From the NCBI RefSeq assembly GCF_963930865.1, contig NZ_CAWVOH010000003.1:1-64000 (forward strand): 64,000 bases of DNA, written 5' to 3'. This DNA is from Eupransor demetentiae (lineage in GTDB: Bacteria; Bacillota; Bacilli; Lactobacillales; Lactobacillaceae). Shown here one piece after another: positions 17,287-25,336 of the stretch; position 1 is the stretch's first letter, and each line of letters opens with the position of its first letter. Position numbers and translations under genes: made by a program. The notes below the pieces were generated by a model. That model did not search any database and was not told the origin of the DNA. It worked only from the letters and a program-made list of their open reading frames with translations.

Positions 17287-17910
17287 ATGACGAAAGTTGC
17301 TGTACTTAAGCAAGATGGTAGCAAGTCTGCTGACATCGATTTGAACGATGCAGTCTTTGCCATCGAACCAAACAACGCCGTTATTACTGACGCCGTTTTG
17401 ATGCAACGTGCTTCAATGCGCCAAGGTACTCACGCCGTTAAGAACCGTTCAGCGGTTTCTGGTGGTGGTAAGAAGCCATGGAAGCAAAAGGGAACTGGTC
17501 GTGCCCGTCAAGGTTCAATCCGTTCACCACAATGGCGTGGCGGTGGAATCGTCTTCGGACCTACTCCACGTTCATACGCTTACCGTATTAACCGTAAGGC
17601 TTACCAATTGGCATTGCGCTCTGCATTGTCACAAAAGGTTGCGGACGGTAAGTTGATCCTTGTTGACGCTTTGTCATTTGACAAGCCAAAGACACAGGAC
17701 TTCAAGAAGATTTTGGGTAACCTTTCAGTTGACTCAAAGGCTTTGATTATCGTTGACGAAAACAACGAAAACGCAATCCGTTCTGCTCGCAACTTGGACA
17801 ACGTTCAAGTTATGGATGTTAAGGGATTGAACGTGCTTGACGTAGTCAATGCCGATCAGCTGGTGGTTGTTCAATCAGCAATCGAAGAAATCCAAGGAGG
17901 TCTTGCCTAA
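17287..17910 (+). CDS. rplD: 50S ribosomal protein L4
   Basis: L4 lines the exit tunnel and in several bacteria represses its own operon. The 207-residue product includes the tunnel loop GGGKKPWKQKGTGRARQGS followed by RSPQWRGGG. AAAGGAG precedes the ATG. Its stop codon overlaps the rplW start, which couples their translation. Confidence 0.98.
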   Translation: MTKVAVLKQDGSKSADIDLNDAVFAIEPNNAVITDAVLMQRASMRQGTHAVKNRSAVSGGGKKPWKQKGTGRARQGSIRSPQWRGGGIVFGPTPRSYAYRINRKAYQLALRSALSQKVADGKLILVDALSFDKPKTQDFKKILGNLSVDSKALIIVDENNENAIRSARNLDNVQVMDVKGLNVLDVVNADQLVVVQSAIEEIQGGLA

Positions 17911-18197
17911 TGGATGCACGCGATATTATCCGTCGCCCAATCATCACCGAAGCTTCAATGGCGCAAACTGAAAACAAGCGTTATGTCTTCGAAGTTGATA
18001 CTCGGGCCACTAAGCCGGAAATCAAAAAAGCAATCGAAAAGATCTTTGATGTACAAGTTGCTGGTTTAAACACTGCAAACGTACGTGGTAAGAAGAAGCG
18101 TCAAGGACGTTACGTTGGCTACACTCGTAAGATGAAGAAGGCCACTGTTACTCTTGCCCAAGATTCAAAAGATATTCAAATCTTTAACGAAGGTTAA
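17910..18197 (+). CDS. rplW: 50S ribosomal protein L23
   Basis: L23 sits at the tunnel exit and docks trigger factor and SRP. The 95-residue product has the family start (DIIRRPIITEASM) and the basic loop RGKKKRQGRYVGYTRKMKKA. The ATG overlaps the rplD stop codon; AGGAGG lies inside the end of rplD. Confidence 0.98.
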   Translation: MDARDIIRRPIITEASMAQTENKRYVFEVDTRATKPEIKKAIEKIFDVQVAGLNTANVRGKKKRQGRYVGYTRKMKKATVTLAQDSKDIQIFNEG

Positions 18198-18219
18198 TTA
18201 ATAATAGGAGGATAAGACA

Positions 18220-19056
18220 TTGGCTATCAAGAAATACAAGCCAACCTCGAACGGACGTCGTAACATGACTTCTTCTGATTTCGCTGAAATCACGAAGTCA
18301 ACGCCCGAAAAGAGCTTGTTGGCTAAGAAGTCAAAGACTGGTGCCCGTAACTCAGCCGGTCACATGACTGTTCGTCACCATGGTGGTGGACATAAGCAAG
18401 CCTACCGTATTATTGACTTCAAGCGTATGAAGGACGATAAGACGGCTACTGTTAAGGCAATCGAGTACGATCCAAACCGTACTGCTAACATCGCTTTGTT
18501 GGTATATGAAGATGGTGTTAAGGCTTACATCTTGGCGCCTAAGGGACTTAAGGTTGGCGATAAGGTTCAATCTGGTCCTGATGCCGACATCAAGGTCGGT
18601 AATGCCTTGCCATTGAGTGCTATTCCTGAAGGTACTTTGATTCACAACATTGAATTGAAGAACGGTAAGGGTGGCCAATTGGCACGTTCAGCCGGCGCTT
18701 CAGCCCAGATCCTTGGACGTGATGGTAAGTACACTATCGTACGTTTGACTTCTGGCGAAGTTCGTTTGGTACTTAGCGCTAACCGCGCCACAATTGGTGA
18801 AGTGGGTAACTCAGAACACTCATTGATCAATTGGGGTAAGGCTGGTCGTAACCGTTGGCGTGGAAAGCGTCCACACGTTCGTGGTTCTGTAATGAACCCT
18901 AACGATCACCCACACGGTGGTGGAGAAGGAAAGGCCCCAGTTGGTCGTCCAAGTCCATTGTCACCATGGGGTAAGAAGACTGTTGGTAAGAAGACTCGCG
19001 ATAAGAAGAAGGCTTCAACGAAGTTTATCATCCGCGGTCGTAAGAAGAGTAAGTAA
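18220..19056 (+). CDS. rplB: 50S ribosomal protein L2 (TTG start)
   Basis: L2 is a primary 23S rRNA-binding protein needed for peptidyl transferase assembly. The 278-residue product contains the conserved VRGSVMNPNDHPHGGGEGK segment, whose histidine lies near the catalytic centre. Translation must begin at TTG (18220-18222): AGGAGG lies eight bases upstream, the next residues are AIKKYKPTS as in all L2 proteins, and no ATG fits. A TTG start for such a highly expressed protein is unusual and may tune its yield. Confidence 0.97.
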   Translation: MAIKKYKPTSNGRRNMTSSDFAEITKSTPEKSLLAKKSKTGARNSAGHMTVRHHGGGHKQAYRIIDFKRMKDDKTATVKAIEYDPNRTANIALLVYEDGVKAYILAPKGLKVGDKVQSGPDADIKVGNALPLSAIPEGTLIHNIELKNGKGGQLARSAGASAQILGRDGKYTIVRLTSGEVRLVLSANRATIGEVGNSEHSLINWGKAGRNRWRGKRPHVRGSVMNPNDHPHGGGEGKAPVGRPSPLSPWGKKTVGKKTRDKKKASTKFIIRGRKKSK

Positions 19057-19073
19057 GGGAAAGGAGACGAATA

Positions 19074-19352
19074 ATGGCTCGTAGTTTGAAAAAGGGACCA
19101 TTTGCGGACCCACACTTGCTTAAGAAGATTGAAGCGCAAGCTGACAGCGAAAAGAAGTCAGTGATCAAGACTTGGTCACGCCGCTCAACCATCTTCCCAA
19201 GTTTTATTGGATATACCATCGCTGTTTATGATGGACGCAAGCACGTTCCAGTTTATGTTCAAGACGATATGGTTGGACATAAGTTGGGTGAATTTGTGCC
19301 AACTCGTACGTTCAAGGGTCACAAGACCGACGACAAAAAGACGGCAAAGTAA
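19074..19352 (+). CDS. rpsS: 30S ribosomal protein S19
   Basis: S19 forms the head of the 30S subunit with S13. The 92-residue product begins MARSLKKGPF and includes TWSRRSTIFPSFIGYTIAVYDG, both family hallmarks. It begins 17 bp after rplB behind AAAGGAG. Confidence 0.98.
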   Translation: MARSLKKGPFADPHLLKKIEAQADSEKKSVIKTWSRRSTIFPSFIGYTIAVYDGRKHVPVYVQDDMVGHKLGEFVPTRTFKGHKTDDKKTAK

Positions 19353-19366
19353 GGAGGAAATGAAAA

Positions 19367-19723
19367 ATGGCTGAACAAGTTACATCAGCTCGCGCGACTG
19401 CCAAGATCGTTCGCGTAGCCCCTCGTAAGGCTCGCTTAGTTCTTGACACTATCCGCCGCAAGAATGTTAACGAAGCATACGCAATTTTGAAGTTCCTACC
19501 TAATACTTCGACTGAAGATATTTACAAGGTTTTGAACTCAGCAGTTGCAAATGCTGAAAACAATTTTTCACTTGATCGTGAAGATCTAATCGTAAAAGAA
19601 GCTTATGCCAACGAAGGACCAACGCTTAAGCGTTTCCGTCCTCGTGCAAAGGGATCTGCTTCACCAATTAACAAGCGCACTAGCCACATCACGATTGTGG
19701 TTGCTGAGAAGGAGGAAAAGTAA
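19367..19723 (+). CDS. rplV: 50S ribosomal protein L22
   Basis: L22 extends a hairpin into the exit tunnel, next to the macrolide site. The 118-residue product has the RVAPRKARLVLDTIR start and the tunnel hairpin GPTLKRFRPRAKGSASPINKR. No insertion is seen in the hairpin. It overlaps rpsC by one base (TAATG). Confidence 0.98.
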   Translation: MAEQVTSARATAKIVRVAPRKARLVLDTIRRKNVNEAYAILKFLPNTSTEDIYKVLNSAVANAENNFSLDREDLIVKEAYANEGPTLKRFRPRAKGSASPINKRTSHITIVVAEKEEK

Positions 19724-20391
19724 TGGGTCAAAAGATTAACCCTACTGGCTTCCGTGTCGGCGTTATTCGCGACTGGGATGCCAAGTGGTTCGCTGACAAG
19801 GCTGATTTTTCTAACCAACTTCTCGAAGATTTGCGTATTCGTAAGTTTATCGAAAAGAACTTAGCAGATGCGTCAGTTGACCGCGTTGAAATCGAACGTA
19901 GCACTAAGTCACGTATTGATCTTGTCATTCACACTGCCAAGCCTGGTATGGTGATTGGTAAGGGTGGTTCAGAAGTTGAAAAGCTTCGTACCCAATTGTC
20001 AAAGTTGACTGATAAGGATGACCGTGGCCGCTCAAAGCGCGTGTTCATCAACATCGTTGAAATTAAGAAGCCTGATTTGTCTGCCCACCTAGTTGGTATG
20101 CAAGTTGCAGGTGATTTGGAACGCCGTATTGCCTTCCGTCGTGCAATGCGTGGTGCTATGCAACGCGCCCGCCGTGCCGGTGCTAAGGGAATCAAGGTTA
20201 TGGTTTCTGGTCGTTTGAACGGGGCAGATATGTCACGTGTTGAACAGTACACTGAAGGAACTGTTCCGTTGCACACATTGCGTGCTGATATCGATTACTC
20301 ATGGGATGAAGCTAAGACTGCCTATGGTAACTTGGGTATCAAGACTTGGATCTACCGCGGTGATGTGTTGCCAAAGAAGAAGAACAAGTAA
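19723..20391 (+). CDS. rpsC: 30S ribosomal protein S3
   Basis: S3 lines the mRNA entry channel. The 222-residue product has an N-terminal KH domain with GKGGSEVEKLR and the C-terminal domain segment RRIAFRRAMRGAMQRARRAGAKG. It starts at an ATG overlapping the rplV stop codon, with AAGGAGG inside rplV. Confidence 0.98.
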   Translation: MGQKINPTGFRVGVIRDWDAKWFADKADFSNQLLEDLRIRKFIEKNLADASVDRVEIERSTKSRIDLVIHTAKPGMVIGKGGSEVEKLRTQLSKLTDKDDRGRSKRVFINIVEIKKPDLSAHLVGMQVAGDLERRIAFRRAMRGAMQRARRAGAKGIKVMVSGRLNGADMSRVEQYTEGTVPLHTLRADIDYSWDEAKTAYGNLGIKTWIYRGDVLPKKKNK

Positions 20392-20405
20392 GGAGGGAAG
20401 CAAAC

Positions 20406-20819
20406 ATGTTAGTACCAAAGCGTGTTAAGTTCCGTCGTGTCCACCGTGGTAAGATGCGTGGCGAAGCCAAAGGTGGTAAGACGGTAGCGTTCGGTGATTA
20501 CGGCTTGCAAGCAGTGACTTCAAGCTGGATTACTAACCGCCAAATTGAAGCTGCCCGTATCGCAATGACCCGTTATATGAAGCGTGGTGGTAAGGTTTGG
20601 ATCAAAATCTTCCCTCACAAGTCATATACTTCTAAGGGTGTCGGTGTTCGAATGGGTAACGGTAAGGGTGCTCCCGAAGGTTGGGTAGCCCCAGTTAAGC
20701 GTGGTAAGGTAATGTTCGAAGTTGGTGGCGTGGCTAAGCCTGTTGCCCTTGAAGCATTGCGTCTTGCCTCAAACAAGTTGCCTGTTAAGACGAAGATTAT
20801 TGCTCGGGAGGCTGAATAA
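20406..20819 (+). CDS. rplP: 50S ribosomal protein L16
   Basis: L16 contacts the A-site tRNA elbow and completes the peptidyl transferase region. The 137-residue product begins MLVPKRVKFRRVHRGKM and has RGGKVWIKIFPHKSYTSKG. It begins 14 bp after rpsC with AAGGAGG upstream, and its stop codon overlaps the rpmC start. Confidence 0.98.
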   Translation: MLVPKRVKFRRVHRGKMRGEAKGGKTVAFGDYGLQAVTSSWITNRQIEAARIAMTRYMKRGGKVWIKIFPHKSYTSKGVGVRMGNGKGAPEGWVAPVKRGKVMFEVGGVAKPVALEALRLASNKLPVKTKIIAREAE

Positions 20820-21025
20820 TGGCGAAAGCAAATGAATTAAAAGCTTTGTCACTTGCGGATTTGCAAAAGCGCGAAGCCGAATTCAAGGAAGAATTATTCA
20901 ACCTTCGTTTCCAATTGGCTACTGGTCAATTAGAAAACACGGCCCGCATTTCAAAAGTTCGTAAGGACATTGCACGAGTTAAGACTGTAATTCGTGCGCA
21001 ACAGTTGGCAGAAGCTAACAAATAA
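20819..21025 (+). CDS. rpmC: 50S ribosomal protein L29
   Basis: Small helical protein at the tunnel exit. The 68-residue product has the pattern LFNLRFQLATGQLENTARI typical of L29. GGGAG sits in the end of rplP and the ATG overlaps the rplP stop codon. Confidence 0.97.
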   Translation: MAKANELKALSLADLQKREAEFKEELFNLRFQLATGQLENTARISKVRKDIARVKTVIRAQQLAEANK

Positions 21026-21047
21026 GACGAAAGGAAGAAGCTGAAAA

Positions 21048-21314
21048 ATGAGTGAAGAACGTAATGCTCGTAAGGTTTTGCGTGGACGCGTTGTTTCAGA
21101 TAAGATGGATAAGACTATTACGGTCGCAATCGAAACTTATGTGAACCACCCCGTTTATGGAAAGCGAGTTCGCTACACGAAGAAGTTCAAGGCCCATGAT
21201 GAAAAGAACGTTGCCAAGCAAGGTGACCTTGTCGAAATCATGGAAACCCGCGCTTTGTCTGCAACTAAGCACTTCCGTTTGGTAAAGGTTGTTGAAGAGG
21301 CTGTTATTCTTTAA
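21048..21314 (+). CDS. rpsQ: 30S ribosomal protein S17
   Basis: S17 binds the 5' domain of 16S rRNA. The 88-residue product has the OB-fold core LRGRVVSDKMDKTITVAIE and the HPVYGKRVRYTKKFKAHDE segment. GAAAGGAAG lies upstream of the ATG. A 50-bp gap to rplN follows. Confidence 0.98.
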   Translation: MSEERNARKVLRGRVVSDKMDKTITVAIETYVNHPVYGKRVRYTKKFKAHDEKNVAKQGDLVEIMETRALSATKHFRLVKVVEEAVIL

Positions 21315-21364
21315 TCGCTAACCAACCATTCGTCGTAATTAATTGCTTACAAGGAGGATGAACC

Positions 21365-21733
21365 ATGATTCAACAAGAGAGTCGTTTGAAAGTGGCTGAT
21401 AACTCTGGCGCACGTGAGATCTTGACGATTAAAGTGCTCGGTGGTTCTGGCCGTAAGTTTGCTGGTATCGGTGACATGATTGTTGCTACTGTTAAGCAAG
21501 CTATTCCTGGTGGTAACGTTAAGAAGGGTGATGTTGTGAAGGCTGTTATCGTACGTACGGTATCAGACGTTCGTCGTGCAGACGGTTCATACATCAACTT
21601 TGATGAAAACGCTGCTGTTATCGTTAAGGATGACAAGTCACCAGTTGGTACGCGTATCTTTGGTCCTGTTGCTCGTGAATTGCGTGACAACAACTACATG
21701 CGTATCGTTTCATTAGCACCAGAAGTGCTCTAA
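21365..21733 (+). CDS. rplN: 50S ribosomal protein L14
   Basis: L14 makes an inter-subunit bridge and is first in the spc group. The 122-residue product begins MIQQESRLKVADNSGA and has the GGSGRKFAGIGD segment. AAGGAGG precedes the ATG by seven bases. Confidence 0.98.
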   Translation: MIQQESRLKVADNSGAREILTIKVLGGSGRKFAGIGDMIVATVKQAIPGGNVKKGDVVKAVIVRTVSDVRRADGSYINFDENAAVIVKDDKSPVGTRIFGPVARELRDNNYMRIVSLAPEVL

Positions 21734-21755
21734 TACTGACAAGGAGGAGCCTATC

Positions 21756-22064
21756 ATGTTTGTAAAAACAGGTGATAAGGTTCGCGTCATTGCTGGTAAG
21801 GACAAGGGAAAGGAAGGAACGGTTACTAAGACTGTTGCTGCCAAGGACCGTGTTGTTGTCGAAGGCGTGAACATCGTTAAGAAGCATCAAAAGCCTTCTA
21901 ACGAATATCCACAGGGTGGTGTTATCGATGTCGAAGCACCTATCCATGTATCAAACGTGCAATTGCTTGACCCTTCAAACAACCAACCTACTCGTGTTGG
22001 TTTCAAGATTGAAGACGGCAAGAAGGTACGTGTTTCAAAGAAGTCTGGTAAGGAACTAGGCTAA
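21756..22064 (+). CDS. rplX: 50S ribosomal protein L24
   Basis: Assembly initiator of the large subunit. The 102-residue product has an N-terminal KOW motif (GDKVRVIAGKDKGKEGTV) and the VEGVNIVKKHQKPS segment. AAGGAGG precedes the ATG. Confidence 0.98.
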   Translation: MFVKTGDKVRVIAGKDKGKEGTVTKTVAAKDRVVVEGVNIVKKHQKPSNEYPQGGVIDVEAPIHVSNVQLLDPSNNQPTRVGFKIEDGKKVRVSKKSGKELG

Positions 22065-22089
22065 TTTCTGAAAGGTAGAAATCATTATC

Positions 22090-22632
22090 ATGGCAACTGA
22101 ATTAAAAGAACAATATGTTAATGAAGTTCAACCTGCTCTAATCAAGAAGTTTGATTACAAGTCATCAATGCAAGCCCCAAAGATCGAAAAGATCGTTTTG
22201 AACATGGGTGTTGGTGATGCCGTATCAAACTCAAAGAACTTAGATGAAGCGGTTGAAGAATTGAAGTTGATTGCTGGTCAACAGCCAGTTATCACTCGTG
22301 CAAAGAAGTCAATCGCCGGATTCCGTTTGCGTGAAGGTATGGCAATTGGAACTAAGGTAACTTTGCGTGGGGATCGTATGTATGACTTCTTGGAAAAGTT
22401 GATCAACATCGCCCTTCCACGTGTTCGTGATTTCCACGGTGTATCATCAAAGGCCTTCGATGGTCGTGGTAACTACACTTTGGGTATCCGCGAACAATTG
22501 ATTTTCCCTGAAATCGATTTCGATCAGGTTAACCGCGTACGTGGTTTGGACATCGTTATTGTAACGACTGCCAACACTGATGAAGAAGGTCGCGAATTGT
22601 TGACACTCTTCGGAATGCCATTTACAAAGTAA
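22090..22632 (+). CDS. rplE: 50S ribosomal protein L5
   Basis: L5 binds 5S rRNA and forms the central protuberance. The 180-residue product includes KIVLNMGVGDAVSNSK, ITRAKKSIAGFRLREG and the RGNYTLGIREQLIFPEID segment. In most Firmicutes rpsN (S14) follows directly; here a 130-bp structured gap comes before rpsH. Confidence 0.98.
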   Translation: MATELKEQYVNEVQPALIKKFDYKSSMQAPKIEKIVLNMGVGDAVSNSKNLDEAVEELKLIAGQQPVITRAKKSIAGFRLREGMAIGTKVTLRGDRMYDFLEKLINIALPRVRDFHGVSSKAFDGRGNYTLGIREQLIFPEIDFDQVNRVRGLDIVIVTTANTDEEGRELLTLFGMPFTK

Positions 22633-22648
22633 TCAATTTAAAAATGTT

Positions 22649-22724
22649 GTCGCTCATATGAGTGACACGTTTTTAACTGTTAAGGACTTCGGTCACTAAC
22701 AGTTAAGAGCGTGTCATGTTTTTT
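22649..22724 (+). promoter_or_regulatory. Terminator-like switch replacing rpsN between rplE and rpsH
   Basis: Two structures that cannot coexist are visible. A small hairpin pairs GTCGCTC (22649-22655) with GAGTGAC (22660-22666). A much larger stem pairs TGACACG (22663-22669) with CGTGTCA (22710-22716) and, inside it, TTAACTGTTA (22673-22682) with TAACAGTTAA (22697-22706). It is followed by a run of six T residues (22719-22724). The shared TGAC makes them mutually exclusive, the logic of an attenuator. The larger stem plus T-run looks like an intrinsic terminator inside a ribosomal operon. Function is inferred. Confidence 0.65.
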
Positions 22725-22762
22725 CATGAATACGTTCAAAATAAAAAGGAGGATATCGATAG

Positions 22763-23161
22763 ATGTCTATGACTGATCCAATTGCTGATTTGTTGACTCG
22801 TATCCGTAACGCCAACTTGGCGCGTAAGGATTCAGTTGAGATTCCAGCATCAAAAATTAAGAAGAGCATCGCCGAAATCTTGAAGCAAGAAGGTTTCATC
22901 CGCGATGTCGAATACCAAGATGATAACAAGCAAGGTGTTATCCGCGTATTTTTGAAGTACGGGGAAGATCGCTCACGCGTTATCACTGGTATTAAGCGTG
23001 TTTCAAAGCCAGGTTTGCGTAAGTATGCCAAGGCCGAAGATATGCCAAAGGTATTGAACGGTTTGGGTATCGCAATCGTGTCAACTTCTCAGGGTGTTAT
23101 CACTGATAAGGACGCACGTTCTAAGCAAGTCGGCGGCGAAGTGCTGGCTTACGTTTGGTAA
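22763..23161 (+). CDS. rpsH: 30S ribosomal protein S8
   Basis: S8 binds the central domain of 16S rRNA and in E. coli represses the spc operon. The 132-residue product starts MTDPIADLLTRIRNA after two extra residues (MS) and ends in the conserved GGEVLAYVW. AAAAGGAGG lies upstream of the ATG. It sits downstream of the attenuator-like structure that occupies the usual place of rpsN. Confidence 0.98.
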   Translation: MSMTDPIADLLTRIRNANLARKDSVEIPASKIKKSIAEILKQEGFIRDVEYQDDNKQGVIRVFLKYGEDRSRVITGIKRVSKPGLRKYAKAEDMPKVLNGLGIAIVSTSQGVITDKDARSKQVGGEVLAYVW

Positions 23162-23185
23162 TATATCTAAGAAAGGAGACTTACC

Positions 23186-23722
23186 ATGAGCCGTATTGGA
23201 AATAAGGTAATCACTGTCCCAGCTGGCGTTGAAGTTAAGCAAGACGGTCAACACGTGACTGTTAAGGGACCTAAGGGTGAATTGAACTACTTGATCAACC
23301 CTGAAATCACCATGCACATGGATGGTACTGAAGTATCATTTACTCGTGCCGCTGATGACAAGAAGCACCGCGCATTGCACGGTACTACGACTGCCAACTT
23401 CGCTAACATGATCGAAGGTGTTACGAACGGATTCTCAAAGACCTTGAAGATGGTCGGTGTTGGATACCGTGCCGCTAAGAAGGGTTCAACTTTGAACCTT
23501 AGCGTTGGTATGTCACACCCCGTTGACTTTGAAGACCGCGAAGGTTTGACTGTTGAAGTACCAGATTCTTTGACAATCAAGATTTCAGGAATCTCAAAGC
23601 AACGCGTTGGTGATTTTGCAGCCGAAATTCGTGGCGTACGTCCACCAGAACCCTACAAGGGTAAGGGTATTCGTTACGAAGGTGAAGTTGTTCGTCGTAA
23701 GGAAGGTAAGACTGGTAAGTAA
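23186..23722 (+). CDS. rplF: 50S ribosomal protein L6
   Basis: L6 lies near the factor-binding site. The 178-residue product has the two related L6 domains and the C-terminal PPEPYKGKGIRYEGEVVRRK signature. AAAGGAG precedes the ATG. A 78-bp AT-rich gap with a small GACTA/TAGTC hairpin follows. Confidence 0.98.
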   Translation: MSRIGNKVITVPAGVEVKQDGQHVTVKGPKGELNYLINPEITMHMDGTEVSFTRAADDKKHRALHGTTTANFANMIEGVTNGFSKTLKMVGVGYRAAKKGSTLNLSVGMSHPVDFEDREGLTVEVPDSLTIKISGISKQRVGDFAAEIRGVRPPEPYKGKGIRYEGEVVRRKEGKTGK

Positions 23723-23800
23723 AATTACCCGTTTTAACCCCGTTAATTTAATTTGTAATTTAAGACTATTATTAGTCGTTAAGAAAAGGAAAGCACAGCT

Positions 23801-24154
23801 ATGATTTCAAAACCAGATAAGAACAAGCTCCGTGTAAAGCGCCACAAGCGCGTTCGCGGAAAGATTTCTGGTACTGCTGCTCGCCCACGTTTGAACGTTT
23901 TCCGTTCTAATGTAAACATCTACGCTCAATTGATTGATGACGTAGCGGGTGTAACGCTAGCAAGTGCCTCATCACAAAGTGCCGATGTTACCGGTACTAA
24001 GACTGAACAAGCCGTTAAAGTTGGCGAATTGATCGCTAAGAATGCTAAGGCTGCTAACATTGAAGAAGTTGTCTTCGATCGTGGCGGTTATGTTTATCAC
24101 GGACGTGTTAAGGCTTTGGCCGATGCAGCTCGTGAAAACGGCTTGAAGTTCTAA
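23801..24154 (+). CDS. rplR: 50S ribosomal protein L18
   Basis: L18 carries 5S rRNA into the 50S subunit with L5. The 117-residue product has KRVRGKISGTAARPRLNVFRS and the C-terminal FDRGGYVYHGRVKALADAARE signature. AAAAGGAAAG lies upstream of the ATG. Confidence 0.98.
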   Translation: MISKPDKNKLRVKRHKRVRGKISGTAARPRLNVFRSNVNIYAQLIDDVAGVTLASASSQSADVTGTKTEQAVKVGELIAKNAKAANIEEVVFDRGGYVYHGRVKALADAARENGLKF

Positions 24155-24174
24155 GGAAAGGAGGAATAAATAAA

Positions 24175-24681
24175 ATGGTTGAATTCGTTAATCCTAAAGC
24201 ACTTGGTGAATTAGAAGAAAACGTTGTTGCAATTAACCGTGTTACCAAGGTTGTTAAGGGTGGACGTCGTTTGCGTTTCGCAGCATTGGTTGTTGTTGGA
24301 GACAAGAACGGACACGTTGGCTTTGGTACTGGAAAAGCTCAAGAAGTTCCAGAAGCAATCCGTAAGGGTGTTGAAGACGCAAAGCGTAACTTGATTACTG
24401 TACCTATGGTTGGTACCACTATTCCTCACGATGTCCTTGGACAATGGGCCGGTGGAAAGATTCTTGTTAAGCCTGCCAAGGAAGGTGCTGGAGTTGCCGC
24501 CGGTGGTTCTACCCGTTCCGTAATGGAATTGGCTGGTATCAACGATGTGACTGCTAAGTCACTTGGTTCATCAACCCCAGTTAACGTTGTTCGCGCAACT
24601 TTCGATGCCTTGACTAAGCTTAAGTCAGCTGAAGGCGTATCATTGAAGCGCGGTGTTTCTATCGAACACTTGGTTGATTAA
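24175..24681 (+). CDS. rpsE: 30S ribosomal protein S5
   Basis: S5 helps maintain decoding accuracy and mRNA helicase activity. The 168-residue product contains KVVKGGRRLRFAALVVVGD, the GHVGFGTGKAQEVPEAI segment and the AGGSTRSVMELAGI C-terminal domain. AAAGGAGG precedes the ATG. Confidence 0.98.
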   Translation: MVEFVNPKALGELEENVVAINRVTKVVKGGRRLRFAALVVVGDKNGHVGFGTGKAQEVPEAIRKGVEDAKRNLITVPMVGTTIPHDVLGQWAGGKILVKPAKEGAGVAAGGSTRSVMELAGINDVTAKSLGSSTPVNVVRATFDALTKLKSAEGVSLKRGVSIEHLVD

Positions 24682-24693
24682 GGAGCGATAAAA

Positions 24694-24876
24694 ATGGCAG
24701 ATTTGAAGATCACTTTGATTCGAAGTGCGGCTCATCGCTTGCCTAAGCAACGCGCAATTGTTAAGTCACTTGGACTTAACCGTGTGTCAAGCTCAGTGGT
24801 GAAGCCAGATAACGAAGCTACTCGTGGTGCAATTTTCCATATTGCTCACTTGGTTAGCGTTGAAGAAGTAAAGTAA
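24694..24876 (+). CDS. rpmD: 50S ribosomal protein L30
   Basis: Small 50S protein present in many but not all bacteria. The 60-residue product reads ITLIRSAAHRLPKQRAIVKSLGL, the family core. AAGGAG is upstream, 12 bp after rpsE. Confidence 0.97.
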   Translation: MADLKITLIRSAAHRLPKQRAIVKSLGLNRVSSSVVKPDNEATRGAIFHIAHLVSVEEVK

Positions 24877-24901
24877 AAAATAAAAAAAGGAGGGACCAAA
24901 G

Positions 24902-25336
24902 ATGAATTTGAACGAATTGCAACCAGCTGAAGGCTCACGCTTCGTACGTAACCGTGTTGGTCGTGGTACATCATCTGGAAATGGTAAGACCTCAGGACGT
25001 GGTCAAAAGGGTCAAAAGGCTCGTGGTAAGACGCGTCTAGGTTTTGAAGGTGGACAGATGCCATTGTATCGTCGTATTCCTAAGCGTGGATTTACTAACA
25101 TTTCACGCAAGGAATTCGCCATCGTTAACTTGGAAGCATTGAACCGCTTCGACAATGGTGCAGAAGTTACTCCTGCCCTTTTGATTGAATCTGGTTTGGT
25201 AAAGAACCAAAAGTCAGGTATCAAGATTCTTGGTGAAGGCCAACTTGACAAGAAGTTGACTGTTAAGGCAAATAAGTTCTCTGCCACTGCAGCAAAGGCT
25301 ATTGAACAAGCTGGTGGTTCAACCGAGGTGATTTAA
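24902..25336 (+). CDS. rplO: 50S ribosomal protein L15
   Basis: L15 is needed for late 50S assembly. The 144-residue product has the Gly/Lys-rich N-terminal extension (GRGTSSGNGKTSGRGQKGQK) and ends in the conserved SATAAKAIEQAGGSTEVI. AAGGAGGG is upstream. Its stop codon overlaps the secY start. Confidence 0.98.
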   Translation: MNLNELQPAEGSRFVRNRVGRGTSSGNGKTSGRGQKGQKARGKTRLGFEGGQMPLYRRIPKRGFTNISRKEFAIVNLEALNRFDNGAEVTPALLIESGLVKNQKSGIKILGEGQLDKKLTVKANKFSATAAKAIEQAGGSTEVI

